DNA of 64,000 nt from NCBI RefSeq assembly GCF_001412215.1, contig NZ_LLWP01000004.1:496001-560000 (forward strand). The letters run 5' to 3'. The notes beneath the pieces were generated by a model, which saw only the letters and a list, made by a program, of their open reading frames with translations, made no database searches and had not been told where the DNA came from. Of the stretch, positions 63,503-64,000 are shown piece after piece. Positions within the stretch are counted from its first letter, which is position 1; every line of letters starts with the position of its first letter. Position numbers and translations under genes: made by a program. The DNA comes from Pedobacter sp. Hv1 (GTDB lineage: Bacteria > Bacteroidota > Bacteroidia > Sphingobacteriales > Sphingobacteriaceae).

Positions 63503-64000
63503 TTATTTTCCAAATTTCATTTTCAGTTGTTCCAACATGTCATTTGTAACTACTGCAGCAGGTTTTTGTTTCTGTTGTACTGGTTTTGGTTTATTGTTAT
63601 TTACCGGAGGATTACTTTTAGCATTTTGGCTTTGTTGTTTGGCCAAACGTTGCTCGTCTTTCTTTTTGCTCCAACGGTTCCAAATTTCATCTAGTTTCTT
63701 TTTGGTGTACAAAGGAAAATCACCTTGTTTCATCCAAGCATAGTAACTAGGTTCGATATCAAATACCTGCTCAACAATTTTGCCTTTATGTTTACCAAAG
63801 TTGATTACCTCTTCGCCATTTTCGTTGTACACCATTCTGCCTGCAAAATCTACAGGTTTACTCATGTTGGTAAAATTGTGTAAAGCGTCAATATCGTTTT
63901 GTACAGGTTGAGAGATATTACCTTGTTTATCCTCAAAGTCTTTGTCTTTGTAACGATCTAACTGTGCCAGTAACACATGATAGGTTGCCCTAATATCAGC
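63503..64000 (-). CDS. DnaQ-like 3'-5' exonuclease, C-terminal part (DUF3820)
   Basis: The frame is open to the window edge, so the 5' part is missing; a GTG inside it is not the true start. The visible residues ADIRATYHVLLAQLDRYK match the end of a DnaQ/epsilon exonuclease domain (usually '..D..AT..vl..Ql.ry'). Next is the DUF3820 domain (INFGKHKGKIVEQV, YYAWMKQGDFPLYTKKKLDEIW), then a charged, Gln/Asn/Pro-rich linker and a short C-terminal helix, EQLKMKFGK. It likely proofreads DNA or degrades single strands. At least 165 residues are visible. Confidence 0.85.
   Translation of the reverse strand, partial: ADIRATYHVLLAQLDRYKDKDFEDKQGNISQPVQNDIDALHNFTNMSKPVDFAGRMVYNENGEEVINFGKHKGKIVEQVFDIEPSYYAWMKQGDFPLYTKKKLDEIWNRWSKKKDEQRLAKQQSQNAKSNPPVNNNKPKPVQQKQKPAAVVTNDMLEQLKMKFGK

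Overview
The window looks like chromosomal DNA of a Bacteroidota bacterium, most likely a Sphingobacteriaceae member such as Pedobacter (lineage is inference). The grounds are AT-rich DNA, two SusC/SusD outer-membrane uptake systems, many lipoproteins and signal-peptide proteins, and promoters with the Bacteroidota -7 element TAnnTTTG. It is typical, densely packed core and accessory chromosome. I see no rRNA, tRNA, insertion sequence, prophage or CRISPR array.

Layout. 1-3.7 kb: a cobalamin-riboswitch operon (BtuB-like TonB receptor, BtuG-like propeller lipoprotein, and a second propeller-type lipoprotein cut by the window edge). 3.8-14.3 kb: a beta-lactamase-fold serine hydrolase, an unknown membrane protein, PPK2, PBP1A, a large peptidase/propeller/beta-barrel protein, a GIY-YIG protein, an XRE-S24 regulator and a Spy-like protein. 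14.4-24 kb: one minus-strand operon of SusC, SusD, a DUF5689-like lipoprotein, a metallophosphoesterase, a glycerophosphodiester phosphodiesterase and an SGNH esterase. 24.4-29.2 kb: glpR divergent from glpD-glpK-glpF. 29.3-31 kb: bioF-bioD. 31-32.2 kb: a PNGase F homologue. 32.4-35.5 kb: thrS-infC-rpmI-rplT. 35.7-48.5 kb: a GLPGLI-like protein, lutA, an MFS transporter, recQ, a TolB-amidohydrolase fusion, a flavoprotein, purK-purE, YqgE, pdxH and an unknown secreted protein. 49.2-54.2 kb: a second SusC-SusD-lipoprotein operon. 54.6-64 kb: a 3-hydroxyacyl-CoA dehydrogenase, ruvB, a GNAT/nitrilase fusion, queG, unknown secreted proteins, an M1 peptidase and the 3' part of a DnaQ-like exonuclease.

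The most interesting region is 14.4-29.2 kb. Upstream of the first SusC, three TTAAC cores repeat with an exact 11-bp period. They end 10 bp before a perfect -7 element, and there is no -33 element. This is the architecture of a PhoB-type activator site. The operon encodes three exported hydrolases that could strip acyl chains, cleave glycerophosphodiesters and release phosphate. It sits beside the glycerol genes glpF, glpK and glpD. I propose a phosphate-starvation system that scavenges phosphorus and glycerol from phospholipid headgroups or similar polymers.

Other regulatory structures stand out. A 17-bp perfect inverted repeat overlaps the ruvB -7 element. Three direct repeats with a 19-bp period lie upstream of the second SusC. 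Two near-identical 11-mers lie in the glpR-glpD gap. infC starts with UUG. Several promoters lie so close to the start codon that leaderless mRNA is likely.
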